This document shows positions 12,811 to 25,800 of a DNA stretch of 64,000 bases, in pieces (the first letter of the stretch is position 1; each line of letters opens with the position of its first letter). The stretch spans positions 2,418,001-2,482,000 of the forward strand of contig JANCIK010000011.1 in assembly GCA_028532985.1 (NCBI GenBank). Direction: 5' to 3'. A model generated the notes under the pieces. It saw only the letters and a list, made by a program, of their open reading frames with translations, had not been told where the DNA came from and did not search any database. Source of the DNA: Stropharia rugosoannulata (Eukaryota > Basidiomycota > Agaricomycetes > Agaricales > Strophariaceae). The position numbers and the translations under genes are program-made.

Positions 12811-14685
<1,875 letters not shown>

Positions 14686-15206
14686 ACCCATTATCTACAT
14701 ATAACTGCTCACGGCTCGGACAAGGTAGGACGGAGAAGGACGGAGGTCCCTAATTAGTGCATACCACTCATGGTAGTTTGATTATTTTTGTAACTATACT
14801 TAATGTTACCTAGACGCTTTCCATTCCCCGTTCAACCTCGTGGTTATTTTAGTCGCAGTATGAGGAAACTGGCGCGCCCTACTTTATCTTCGAATAATTT
14901 CATAGATTATCACCCCACGCGTCATGATCTCGTTGGTCACAGTATTGTTCACATTAAGCCTACGATTACTCGCTCTACTATATACGCTGTTCTACAATTG
15001 CTGATATCAGCTATCGCAGCACAATCGGAAAGCACCAACCGGGCGGTAAGCAAATGAGTAAGCGCGCGGTAGGAAGCAGAGCCTGGAGTCATAGGAATTC
15101 TTGTTCAGCTCCTTACTTGGCGGAAACATTGAGGACTGATAGATAAATAAAAGGCGAATTACAGTCCCAATGGTCTTTACCAAACCAGAAGTAAAAGGGG
15201 CACGGG
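14686..15206. other. Intergenic region
   Basis: 3' end of the dihydrolipoyl dehydrogenase gene and upstream region of hydrolase copy 1. Nothing with coding character was seen on either strand. Confidence 0.45.
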
Positions 15207-16356
15207 ATGCAGATAACCACTGTTTCTGAAGATAACATCGTGTTCGCATACCGGGACAGCGGTGCCCCCAGCGGAGAGGCTGAGGACTACCTTACCATTA
15301 TCGTCATACATGGGCATACGTTCCACAGCGGCAAGTACATATATACCCTTCCCCGCGACTCACTTTCATTTATTTGCCGGCTTTTGGGATGACATTGGTA
15401 CAGGGACGTTCCACCTCATGCTCGAAGCCGCCCCTGCGCACGGGTACCGCGTCATCGTACCCAACCGCCGCCTCTATCCGGGATCAACACCGTATACACC
15501 TGCGGAAATCGCAGCGCTGCAGCCCGGCGCGCCGACGGGGACAGCGGGGTTCGTCGATACCCTCGAGAAGCAGGGCGCGTACCTGCTTGAGTTTGTTCAC
15601 GACATAATTAAAACGCACAGCCTGACGCGCGTCGCCATCGCCGGGTGGTCGCTCGGCTCGCTCTTCCTGGTGCTGCTCGTGCGCGCTATCAAGCGCGTGC
15701 CGGAGGACATGAGAGCGCGGCTGCGCGAGAGTGTCAAGGCGCTCATTTTGTGGGGTGCGTGCTGCGCTAGCCGTGCTGGTATCCGCAAGCAGAAGAACTG
15801 ATTGTTGCCTCTGATTATTTTCTTATGCGCAGACCCAGCAAACATGATGCACGGCTTCGCGCATCCGCCTGCGCACGACTGGACGATGCCACTTTACGAT
15901 GAGAGGCACACACCCGAAGACCGCGTCAAGAATTTTACAGCCTGGGTTACCAGTTACTTCCCACACCCCGATCTCGAAAGCAAGGACTTCTACAAGTTAA
16001 TTTTTCATCATTCTGTGCCAAATCCATTGGTGCGCTCACGGACGTTCAAGGACACCACCATTGAGGAATTTATGACCATGGTAGACCCTTCCGCCGCAGA
16101 AAGGGGAGACAGCACTGTTGGCCTAGAGGTCTTCTGGCCAGCACTGCACAAGTTAACAGAAGAGACATTCTTTGGTCAGGAGATTCGGGATTTATGGGGC
16201 GAGAAGATGTCCTTTAGTATGATATACGGGGACCATAATGTTGTTACAGTGATATGGGCTGTCTTCCAAATGGAGGAGATGGCTGAGCGAGCTGGGAACA
16301 AGTTGACAGTGAAGAAAATACCAGGAGGGAACCATTTCGTGAGTATGGCCTATTAA
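15207..16356 (+). CDS. Alpha/beta hydrolase, copy 1, with an early stop codon
   Basis: Exons 15207-15330, 15404-15754 and 15833-16356 give 332 residues. The oxyanion-region motif HGHTFHSG and the nucleophile elbow AGWSLGS (Ser in GWSLG) mark an alpha/beta hydrolase; a late His (GGNHF) fits the catalytic His. The first intron would start with GC (gcaagt) instead of GT. The copy on the other strand (19154-20408) has the same exon plan, a GT donor there, and runs 31 residues further. Here a TAA at 16354-16356 cuts the frame, but the same frame continues after it with clear similarity to the other copy's C-terminus (LLFEAIN) up to a TGA at 16447-16449. So this is either a C-terminally shortened enzyme or a young pseudogene. 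The substrate is unknown. Confidence 0.75.
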
Positions 16357-16449
16357 AACAAAAAGACGGTGCTGAATTTCGGCTTGAAGCCAATGATTGA
16401 TGATATTCCACTGCTCTTCGAAGCAATCAATGACTGCGTTAAAGTCTGA
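16357..16449 (+). pseudogene. Orphaned C-terminal end of hydrolase copy 1
   Basis: In the same frame as the hydrolase, directly after its TAA. Its translation contains PMIDDIPLLFEAIND, matching PMIDDMELLFEAING at the end of the intact copy. It is no longer translated unless the stop is read through or spliced out. Confidence 0.7.
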
Positions 16450-16903
16450 CGACATATCCTTGCCTCGGGAATACGTCTTTCTTACACTTCGTAGTCAAAA
16501 AAGGTTTGATCAAAAGATAAATGTAATAGATTTGGAGAAAACAGTGATAGCAATTGGTCAACTTTCCTTGGACTTCTGGAATCTGGAATTTTAGGGGGAT
16601 CCAAGGGGGATCGTGTTGGGATGCCGTGAGTTGATTGAGGCTTGGTCGAAAATGAGAGGCAGCTGGAGAAATCAAGGAGCTAGATTCAACCTCTAAGCTA
16701 GATGAGCCTTATTAATGTAAAAAGCAAGGACTAGCCTCAAGTTGACCTCAAGGGAAGCCTCAAATTTAGCTCAAGTTGGGTCTGCAAGTTTCATTCTCCG
16801 TGCCAGGTTGAACCTCCGCTCGCATGCGTGCCGAGACGGCATACGAGTGACGTCGTGACATCCGAGCTCGACCCACCTCGTTCCTGGACGACCACATACA
16901 ATC
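16450..16903. other. Intergenic region upstream of the Bet1-like gene
   Basis: No coding content recognised. Around 16735-16785 the phrase cctcaag recurs several times (for example agcctcaag and acctcaagg), a minor low-complexity patch. Confidence 0.4.
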
Positions 16904-17349
16904 ATGTCTTCTTCAAGGAGTCGAACGACAGAGGATGTCTACGAAGCTCAGAACGACCAACGGCTTGACGAGCTGCACTCCAAAATACGGACGCTTCGCG
17001 GGGTGCGCATTTCTCCCCCAGTTCTCAACTTCGGGTTGCAGCTAAAGACATGTACTTAGATAACGACAGATATACATGACGACGTAGAGTCTCAGAATCT
17101 AATGCTCGATGAAACGGTGAGCGGACCGCTTTGCCTGTGGAACTGGAATTGACATACAGCTAGGGCGACCGGTTCGCTTCATTCGGGACAACACTTATGC
17201 AAACGTCGCGACGAGCAGGACAGGCGTTTGGGATTGGGTCCGGCAGCTTGAAGCCGTGGCGGATAGCTGCTCTCATTGTTACCGTCTTCCTCGTGTTCTG
17301 GGTTGTTTCCAAGATCATGTCTTGGTGGTTCGGTTCTCCGACAGTTTGA
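16904..17349 (+). CDS. BET1: Bet1-type SNARE
   Basis: Three exons (16904-17002, 17060-17116, 17164-17349) encode about 113 residues. After a short polar N-terminus comes one SNARE heptad-repeat helix (about residues 20-75, including RLDELHSKIRTLRG and DIHDDVESQNLML). A C-terminal membrane anchor (IAALIVTVFLVFWVVSKIM) with only a few lumenal residues follows. Size and layout match Bet1, the Qc-SNARE of ER-to-Golgi vesicle fusion that pairs with Sed5, Bos1 and Sec22. It sits between the duplicated hydrolase and methyltransferase genes but has no evident link to them. Confidence 0.88.
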
Positions 17350-18120
17350 GGATTTGTGAGGTTACACTTTAGGACTGACGCAGTATTTATGTACGTTTTA
17401 TTATCATCCTTTCTGAAATGTATGCTAATTCCTTACAGTCTTCTCCCACTTTCTAGCACTTAATGACATACCCAATACCAACTAGCTATAAACGGAACGC
17501 ATTTGAAAACCTAGGGATACTTCTTGTGAAATGATTTTTTTCAAGGAGGTAAAGATGCGACTGGCGCGCTTGTATCACGAAGAAAGGACTGTGTTGAAAG
17601 ATCATTGGATCGCTGCATTGAAGTAAACAGGCATTCGGATTTGCAAAAAAACAGCTCCGTCTTTCAACCAACACCAGTGACAACCTATATTTCTAGACAC
17701 CGACTTGTGTCAAGAAGGAAAAGTTTTGTCATGCAATAACTCTCGAATTGGGCGAGCAGGGTCGAAAGCAGCAATCATCTTGCGAATGTTGGCATCATCG
17801 ATTGTGGAGTGCAGCGAAGTTATGCATGGACCAACCGCGTCTGCGACAGCGACAAAACCCATATCACATTTTTACACACAAAGCAGTAACTGGAAGAAGA
17901 GGAAAAGGATCTGTCAAGCTGCATTTGTTATGTACAAGTGACTACAAGGTTTAACCAACTGTTTCAGTACTGAGGACGAGTTTGTCAGGACAGGGAATTG
18001 ATGTGACGGTATCGCGACACGGATGCAGATGTTGTTTATTTTATCTGTGGGACTTTGATTTTACCGAGTGTCAATGCAACTGACTCCCTTGACATATCTA
18101 TTCTCCTAGCTACGACTTGA
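17350..18120. other. Intergenic region between the Bet1-like gene and methyltransferase copy 1
   Basis: No recognisable gene; only short frames with random composition. Confidence 0.45.
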
Positions 18121-18945
18121 ATGGCCTCACAAAGCAACTACCTCGCCGGGTACAAGCCCTTACGCATTCAACACCAGGCATATAGAACAGCCGAGAACAG
18201 TGCAGAGTACCTTATCCCACACCTCAAGAACCTCGCAGAAGCGAGGCCACAACTACAATTTCTCGACATCGGTGCTGGCCCCGGATCCATCTCCGCATCC
18301 TTCGCAAAGTACATCCCACAAGGCATAGTAGTGGCAACCGACATCTCCGAAGATGTCCTACAACAGGCGAAGGACCACGCCGAACAGGTTGGATGCACGA
18401 ACATCCGGTTCCAAATCGCAGACGTATACGATTTGCCGTTTCCCGACCACTCGTTTGACGTGGTGCATGCATCGCAGGTGCTCATCCACCTGAGCGACCC
18501 CGTCACTGCGCTGAAGGAGATGTTCCGTGTCTGCAAGCCAGGCGGGCTGGTAGCCGCTCGCGAAGCAGAACCGCGGACCTTCTGCTGCTTCCCGGACCTG
18601 CCTCCATTGCGAGACTTTTTGCGCATTATGGCAGGGTTCATGGCCAGAGACACCACAGGCCTCAGCCTTCCTTCATTCGCACAGCAGGCCGGTATCGACA
18701 AGTCGCTTATCCAGTTCAACGTCAGCGCATATGGCTATCGGAGCCCAGAGGAGCGTCGCGCGTTCGGTGGTGCTTGCAAAGAGATGGTACAGAACGGAGC
18801 GATGAGGCACAGAGCGCTCGCAAATAATGTAACTACTGCGGAAGCCTTGGATGATATGGTCAAGGCCTGGGACACATGGATTGAGGACGACTACGGTTGC
18901 AACGTAGTTATCACCGGTGAACTCATCATCAGCAAGCCCCTCTGA
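18121..18945 (+). CDS. SAM-dependent methyltransferase, copy 1
   Basis: Intronless frame of 274 residues, which is unusual in this intron-rich window. The class I methyltransferase fold is clear: motif I LDIGAGPGSIS (about 48-58) binds SAM, the acidic end of strand 2 is VATDIS, followed by ADVYDLPFPDHSFDVVHASQ and the post-motif PGGLVAAREAE. This resembles the UbiE/COQ5-like Methyltransf_11/25 group widely found in fungal secondary metabolism. The acceptor substrate cannot be read from sequence. A second copy lies at 21151-21981 with very similar sequence throughout. Its 3' end faces the 3' end of hydrolase copy 2, 208 bases away. Confidence 0.9.
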   Translation: MASQSNYLAGYKPLRIQHQAYRTAENSAEYLIPHLKNLAEARPQLQFLDIGAGPGSISASFAKYIPQGIVVATDISEDVLQQAKDHAEQVGCTNIRFQIADVYDLPFPDHSFDVVHASQVLIHLSDPVTALKEMFRVCKPGGLVAAREAEPRTFCCFPDLPPLRDFLRIMAGFMARDTTGLSLPSFAQQAGIDKSLIQFNVSAYGYRSPEERRAFGGACKEMVQNGAMRHRALANNVTTAEALDDMVKAWDTWIEDDYGCNVVITGELIISKPL

Positions 18946-19153
18946 CTTGCAACTATCCAGCTTTGCCTGGAATCCGCAAGCAAAGTGTATTGGGTTCAAG
19001 CCATGTGGTTCAATCAACAGCTGGTGATGTAGGATGCATTCCGATAGCTCATGTTCTCTTCAATTCTATTACAGTTCGCTTTTCATCAAACGCTGTTGAT
19101 TATCAAGTGTAAGAAAACCATATTCTCCATGAGGAAAGTTGCATAGTATGTCG

Positions 19154-20408
19154 TCAGACTTGAACGCAGCCATTGATTGCTTCGAAGAGCAGCTCCATGT
19201 CATCTATCATTGGCTGGACGTGGAATTTCAGTATCATTCCCTCCGTTGCAATATAAACCATACGCACGAAATGGTTCCCTCCAGGAATTTTCTTTACTGT
19301 CAACTTATTCCCTGTTCTTCCTGCTATTTCCTCCATCTCCCAGACAGCCCAAATAACTGGAGCAGTAGACTGGTCCCCGTATATCACCCCAAATGATACA
19401 GCGTCGCCCCACAACTCCCGCATCTCCGTCGTGAAAAACGCCTCTTCTGTTAACTTCCGTGTTGTTGGCCAGAACACCTCCAGGCCGACGGTGCTGTCAC
19501 CTCTTTCTGCGGCGGAAGGGTCTATCATGGCCAAAAAGTCTTTGACGGTTGTGTCCTTGAATGTCCGCGGGCGCACTGGGTTCGGCACGGAATGCAAAAT
19601 CAGCTTGTGGAAGTCCCTGCCTTCGAGATCGGGATGGGGAAAATATCCGGTCGCCCATACCGTGAAATTCTTCAGGCGGTCTTCGGGTGTTTGCGTTTCA
19701 TCGTAAAGCGGCATTGCCCAGTCTCGCGGGGTAGGGTGCACGAAGCCGTGCATCATGCTTGCCGGGTCTACGCAAAAAATTTAGAGAGGGAACAGTTAGT
19801 TCTTCCGCTTGCGCGTATGAACACGGCGCGCGCCGCAGTTCAGTACTCACCCCATGAAATAAGTGCCTTGACGCTCTCGCGCAACCGCGCCCTCATGTCT
19901 TTAGGCACGCGCGTGATAGCGCGCACGAGCATCATCAGGAAGAGCGAGCCAAGTGACCATCCTGCGACGGCGACGCGCTTCAGGCCGTGCGTCTCAATCA
20001 TGTCGTGCACGAACTCGAGCAGGTACACGCCCTGCTTCTCGAGGGTGTCGACGAACCCCGCTGTCCCCGTCGGCGCGCCGGGCTGCAGCGCTGCGATTTC
20101 CGCAGGTGTATACGGTGTTGATCCCGGATAGAGGCGGCGGTTGGGCACGATGACGCGGTATCCGTGCGCCGGGACAGCATCCAGCATGAGGTGGAACGTC
20201 CCTGTACCAATGACACGCCAAAAGTATAATAATAATACAAGCAGTCAGCGGACCGTAGGTATCTCCTCAGAGGCTACATACCGCTATGGAACGTATGGCC
20301 ATGTAGGACGATAACAGTAAGGTAATCACCATTCTGTGCTTGTGGAGGGGCACCGCTGTCCCGGTATGCGAACACGATTTTATCTTCAGAAATGGTGGTT
20401 TTCTGCAT
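19154..20408 (-). CDS. Alpha/beta hydrolase, copy 2 (full length)
   Basis: Exons 20408-20282, 20201-19851 and 19767-19154 give 363 residues. Motifs are the same as in copy 1: LHGHTFHSG, nucleophile elbow AGWSLGS and a C-terminal GGNHFVR. The middle exon is exactly the same length (351) in both copies, and the DNA is very similar, so the duplication is recent or is kept alike by conversion. All introns have GT donors. The gene diverges from methyltransferase copy 2 over about 740 bases, which suggests joint control of the pair. The fold and nucleophile are certain; the substrate (ester, lactone or other) is not. Confidence 0.88.
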
Positions 20409-21150
20409 GCTGGGCTGCTTTTGCTTCTGGTTTGTGAAAGCATTGAACTGCAACCTGCTTTTATCTATCGGCCTTCACGGCGTCCCGAGTATACTATTAT
20501 AGGAGCGGATGAAATTGTTAGCGTGGAAGGTGTGCCACATATTGATCACGGTCTCGCAGGGAGGTATTCTGGATGCTGCAAATGTGATACCACTGGAGGA
20601 AGTAAGTCGGCCACCACCAGAAGACGAGTGTCAAGAGCTGGAAATAAAATGCACAAAACCAGGAGATGGCATTATGTTAAGTACATGTGAAGCGCTCGCA
20701 AACAACATAACACTCTCTTTTGACTTTCTTCTATTTCTTTCATCTTTCAGAGTGAGCACGCTTATGATTGGAAGTGCCTCTTCTGTTAACTCACGATGTA
20801 TCGCCTTTGGTCCGGCTGAAGGGCCTACTACTATTGCCATACTACGTCACTGGAGTTGTCTTCTGTTGGCGCATATCGACCGTCTGAAAGAAAGAAAGTC
20901 ATATCCGCAATGATGGCCGCTCTGCACAGGATGACCTTATTGTTCGAAACTTCCAGAACAAGGTACGCCCTTCGCGGACGGTTTAAGTAATGAGCTCGAA
21001 ATAAACTGTTCAGTATTTATACTCAAGACTCAAATGACTCAAGAGGTTCATTCCAAGACGAAAGACACCACATAAGAGCGGCGACGACTTACCGGGTCGG
21101 GAACCATACTTGACTTTATCAGTTATTTGAACTTGTCCATAACGACTATC
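20409..21150. promoter_or_regulatory. Divergent promoter region of hydrolase copy 2 and methyltransferase copy 2
   Basis: Separates two start codons that point away from each other. A 134-codon + strand frame (20509-20913) falls here, but it has no start context, domain or paralogue that I recognise, and I do not call it a gene. Confidence 0.45.
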
Positions 21151-21981
21151 ATGGCCTCCGAGTCAAAAGGCGAATATTTGCCAGGGTATAAGCCCTCGCA
21201 GATCCAGCACCATGCATCGCGGACCGTAGAAAACAGTGCACAGTATCTGCTTCCTCGTCTGCAAGAGCTCGCAGCAGCGCGGCCTCAGCTGCAGCTGCTC
21301 GACATCGGCGCAGGGCCTGGGTCCATCTCCGCCTCGTTCGCGAAATACATCCCACAGGGTAGCATAGTCGCGACCGACATCTCCGATGACGTACTGCAGC
21401 AGGCCAAGGCGCACGCCGCGCAGGTGGGGTGCACGAATATCCGGTTCCAAGCCGCCGATGTGTATAAGCTGCCTTTCCCCGACGCCGCGTTCGACGTGGT
21501 GCACGCGTCGCAGGTATTGGGCCACCTCAACGACCCAGTCACCGCGCTAAAGGAGATGATACGCGTCTGTAAGCCTGGAGGCTTCGTCGCCGCCCGGGAG
21601 GCAGAGATGCGTACTTGGAGCTGCAACCCCGACCTCCCGCCTCTGCGCGACTCCTTCCGCCTCATGACGAGTTTCATGCCCAGAGACAACACCGGCCTCA
21701 GCTTGCCTGCGTTCGCGCAACAGGCAGGCGTCGATAGGTCGCGTATCCAGTTCACCACCAGCACCTACAGTCACAGCACTCGAACTGAGCGACAAGTATT
21801 CGGTGGAGCATGTAAAGAACGCGTGCAGAGCGGGGAGATGAGGCGCAAAGCGCTCCAGGGTAACGTCGCTACTGAGAAAGAGTTGGATGACATGGTCGAA
21901 GCTTGGGAGAAGTGGATTGACAATGACTATGCGTGCAATGCTTGCATCAATGGGGAAATCATCATCACCAAGGCTGTATAA
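21151..21981 (+). CDS. SAM-dependent methyltransferase, copy 2
   Basis: Intronless, 276 residues from the ATG at 21151, which aligns with the start of copy 1 (MASQSN versus MASESK). An in-frame ATG at 21127 would add eight residues. SAM motif I LDIGAGPGSISASFAKYIPQ is identical to copy 1; other parts differ at scattered positions, more in the C-terminal third. GC content is visibly higher here than in copy 1, mostly at third codon positions. It pairs divergently with hydrolase copy 2. A function in a small metabolite pathway is inferred only. Confidence 0.9.
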   Translation: MASESKGEYLPGYKPSQIQHHASRTVENSAQYLLPRLQELAAARPQLQLLDIGAGPGSISASFAKYIPQGSIVATDISDDVLQQAKAHAAQVGCTNIRFQAADVYKLPFPDAAFDVVHASQVLGHLNDPVTALKEMIRVCKPGGFVAAREAEMRTWSCNPDLPPLRDSFRLMTSFMPRDNTGLSLPAFAQQAGVDRSRIQFTTSTYSHSTRTERQVFGGACKERVQSGEMRRKALQGNVATEKELDDMVEAWEKWIDNDYACNACINGEIIITKAV

Positions 21982-22021
21982 AAGGATCAGCTCAAGTAAG
22001 CTCGCCACGCCATCCTTATTT

Positions 22022-22139
22022 CGCATATATATGCGTTTATTTATGAGTGTATGCGCCTACTTTGTGAGTATATGCGCTTGTTATATGAATATATGCGCTT
22101 GTTATGTGAATATATGCGTTTTTTGAGTATATGCGCATT
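22022..22139 (+). repeat. Degenerate tandem repeat with core tatatgcg
   Basis: Six units of about 20 bases, each containing (t)atatgcg or gtatgcg preceded by ga(g/a)t, for example gagtatatgcgcttgttat, run directly downstream of methyltransferase copy 2 and end in a run of t. Related gtgactatatgc copies occur at the start of the window. Confidence 0.7.
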
Positions 22140-22814
22140 TTTTTTTTTGTTATAGGGCCGAAACCACGAAGAAATGTTGATAGTTTTCGGCCTCCCGAGT
22201 CCTGGCTCAGAAAGGGCATTGGCTTTTTTGTCCCATCATTCAGCCCTAGGGCGATAGATTGTCGTTTCGCTCGCAGTAAGGTCCAAATGTAATTGTAAAA
22301 GGTTGTAAATCGTCAGGCTAAGTGCTGCTGATTGATCCTGGCAAAGGCAAATTGCCCTGCGAATTCATGTCATAATGGAATACGGCGAAGCAAATTCCAT
22401 CCGACGAGTCTAAGTCGACGGATCAGCGAGATACACAACTTTGGTGGTATCAGTACGTACAGGAAGTCTGGTAGTTGATAATTTATATAAATAAAGACTG
22501 TAATGTGAAGGTAAGTACTAAGTAGAGGTGGCGTGAAATGATATGATCGGAGTCAGCTATGTAAACACAAGTAGAGAATGCAGTGGGAAGCAAAATTAAA
22601 ACCCAAAGCCAAGTTGTAGCGATACAGTAGTTTATTAAGCAGTGTAGCGGTCCATAAGTATGGCAGTAAAATCAGCGGGAAAAGCAAAGCATAATGTTGA
22701 ATCAACCAATCAAAGAAGCCGTTCTCTAATCCCGACCGCTTTCATCCAAATCTCTCCTGGTCGGCTATAATGAAAATTAGATTTCTACCCATTATATTAA
22801 AAATAAAACACGGC
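22140..22814. other. Convergent intergenic region
   Basis: Between methyltransferase copy 2 (+) and the F-box-like gene (-). No coding content seen; presumably 3' ends of both. Confidence 0.45.
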
Positions 22815-25800
22815 CTACCTTTTTTCCCTCAGAATCCTGTACACCTTCCTGTTCTCAATTTGTGCTGGCGTTGGCTGATTTGCTCCCCGTGGTCGAGGCG
22901 GGAACGCGCCCGGCCCACAGCGATCCTGCAGATCCGCTAGTGCTTCGTTTGTGCCTTCTGTCTCCACAACTATCGTCCCATACCAGCCGGGGTCGACGAA
23001 GAGGTTATTGCTATCTGGGATAGGGATGCGCCCGCTGGAACCCTGGCGCCCATTTGTGGCGTGACGTTGGGTAGAACGGGAGGGCCTGATGGTGAACGAC
23101 GACCGATGTACCCAACGCACGACGTTATGATATGCACCTTGCGGACTGTTGCAAATGGTCAGCTTGAGGTCAGATATCCATGGAAGCATAGGGACACTTA
23201 CGTTTCTGTCCTCACTCGGTCCTGGAGCAACTGAAGGTTCAGCGCGATCTCCTCTCCCCACGGACTGATGTCGATGTGCACAATAGGATTAGTATTACTC
23301 GCACCTGTGCGTATCACTCGGTGGAAGTACGACGGCGGGAACGCCAATGTAGGCAAGTACTTGGGCAAATCTCCAATGGTCGAATAAGTATAGTCAAGAT
23401 CCTGCAACGTACATGGGAAGTTAATCTCTCCATATTTGACGCAAGAATGGACTGGAGGCCCAGACGCAGAGAAGATGATCAACTCACAATAAGGTAACTG
23501 CCATCCCAAACCAATCTCCCCACATTTCCTTCATCCCCCACCGCGACGTCCCATATAACATCACCCAAACGCACAAGGTGCGCGATGCCTGCCCGTTTAA
23601 GCTCAGCCTCGCACTCGAGGACGCTTTTATCAGAGAGCCAATCGCCTTCCGGGGAGGGAACGAACACCCGTAGCAATGGCGCGCGGCGTAATCGGAACAG
23701 CGGCGAACGGAACGTCAGACTCGTCTGCGATGACGTTGGCTGCATCGCGTTGGGGGAAGGATAGCTATTTCCATGCTGCGAATAAGAGTACATGGACGTT
23801 GGTGACGGCGCGCGACTTGGCGGCCGTGACGCTGTTCCAGGGCGCGAAGGCGCATAACTAGAACCTGTTATCTTCCCAATGGATGATGCCGACGAAGGTG
23901 GAGGGTGCGGATTTTGTGCAGCGTGTACGGTTGCTTCTTTCTCTGCCTGAGCCCGAAGTCGCAGAACGACGCGATTGTATGCGCGCGCGGAAGCCGTTAG
24001 AGCACGGACTGTATCAATCAAAGAAGGATCTCGGTGATTGGGATGAATGGTTAGTGAATGCACGTGCATTGCCGCGACTCGGGCATACTCGTGTGTGGGC
24101 GTTGAGATTCCACGCATATAGTCGCTCAAGTCCTGAATAAAACATGATATTCAGTGTTTAAACAGCATAGGAAATGGTCAATGAATTACCTGGAGGGAGA
24201 GCGGTAGGGGATCCTTGTCATCCCATGCCCACTTAGTATAACCCACCGGCTTCAGATACGCATTCAGGATTTCGTCTCTTAACGCTGGGACGCGGACGAA
24301 AAGGATACGAATTTCTTTGGAGATGGCAGAGAGAGCGGACCACTCGAAGTACGTCAAGTATCCGAGAAGATGCGAGAGCAGTTGAGGTTCCCCTACAAAT
24401 TGTGTGAGCGTAAACGGCTCGCGCACCGGGAGATCCTCCGGGAAAAGTTTCAGTGGTAGCGGCGGTGGTGACACATGTGCAGCAACATGTGAGTTCTCCA
24501 CAACGGCGGCGCCCTGGCTGTTTCTTCGTTCCTTTCTCCATTGTCTGTAATCCTCGGGGGAAGGAGGCGTCAAGGGCATCGGTATACCGTTCAGCCTATC
24601 ACCATCCGCGCCATTTGCAAAACCAGGCTCCCGTGCACCATCCTCCTTGCCAGCTGCGTCATTCGCAACGTTCTCAGGGGACACGCGTCCCACCCCGTTA
24701 ACATCAACCTCTTGCGCCATAATAGGTTTGAGCATTCTCACTCCTTCATCCCTCGCAAAGGGGTCATCATCCAACGGCACGCCGACGCCGACGCCACCAG
24801 CCGGAGGGCTCTCCACTTGGACGACCGCGCCAGGAGGGGGGGCAACGGCAGCCGCTGCCGACGGCGCTCGCCCGTGCGCATGATGCTGTGACTTCGCTAA
24901 TGCGCGGTGCCCACTGTGCTGGTGTACATGCGCCCCAGAAGCAGGTTCAGGCGTGTTCGTGCTAGTTCTTAGGAGCAAAGTGCCCGTCGAGCCGTTAGAG
25001 TGCGAGTGAATGGACTGGGTGTCGCCGCCTTGGGGCACAACGCGGGCTTTGCTGAGCTTGCGTGACCGTGGCGTGCTCTGCGGCGATGGCTGCTGTAGGA
25101 CATGCTTGTGCTGGCGCGCAGGCGCCTCCTCTGCGCCGCGCAGGGAGGCCTCGCTGCCATTCGACCGCGGCGTGTACGGGACGAACTCGGCCTGAAGCGC
25201 TTGCATTGCGACTGACTTTGGCGACGGGGGTGTCATGTATGGCATAGCCGCCGCAGAAGACCGTGGATCCACCTGGGCCGCATATTCGTCTTCATGCGGC
25301 AAGGAGTTGATACGACTCCTCGGCGTAGAAAAAACTTCTGCCGACGGTAGCAGCTGTGGTGGTTGGACTTGCGCCTGCGCCTGATTGGGATGACGCGGGG
25401 GCATGTATTGCGGCCCATGCCCGTTTGCTGGCGCCAGGAAGTATTGTTGTTTTTGCTGCTGCTGCTGCTCCTGCTGCTGTGGATAATGCTGACTATATGC
25501 ATTTGGCGGCGATGCGCCGCCATGAACCGGGCCATGAGTAGGTAGTGGGAGTTGGGTTGATGGTGGAGATTGATATTGATGTTGATATTGTTGGCGTTGC
25601 GGTTGTAGTTGTGTTTGAGGTTGGGGAGGCGACGCGGGCGTTCCACTTGCAACTGCTTCCGATCTTCCTTCCTGTCCTTCCATGGCCGCAAATATTCGCG
25701 GCTTTCCTTTCATCGGGGATGCAGAAGCTAGCGCGCTGGGTGTTTTGCGCAGCTGAGCCTGATGAGGCTGAGAAGATGATTGTCCCATCTGGGGATATCG

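Noticed and set aside
20509..20913. 134-codon frame between hydrolase 2 and methyltransferase 2
   Set aside because: No recognisable domain or paralogue; it sits where the divergent promoter must be.
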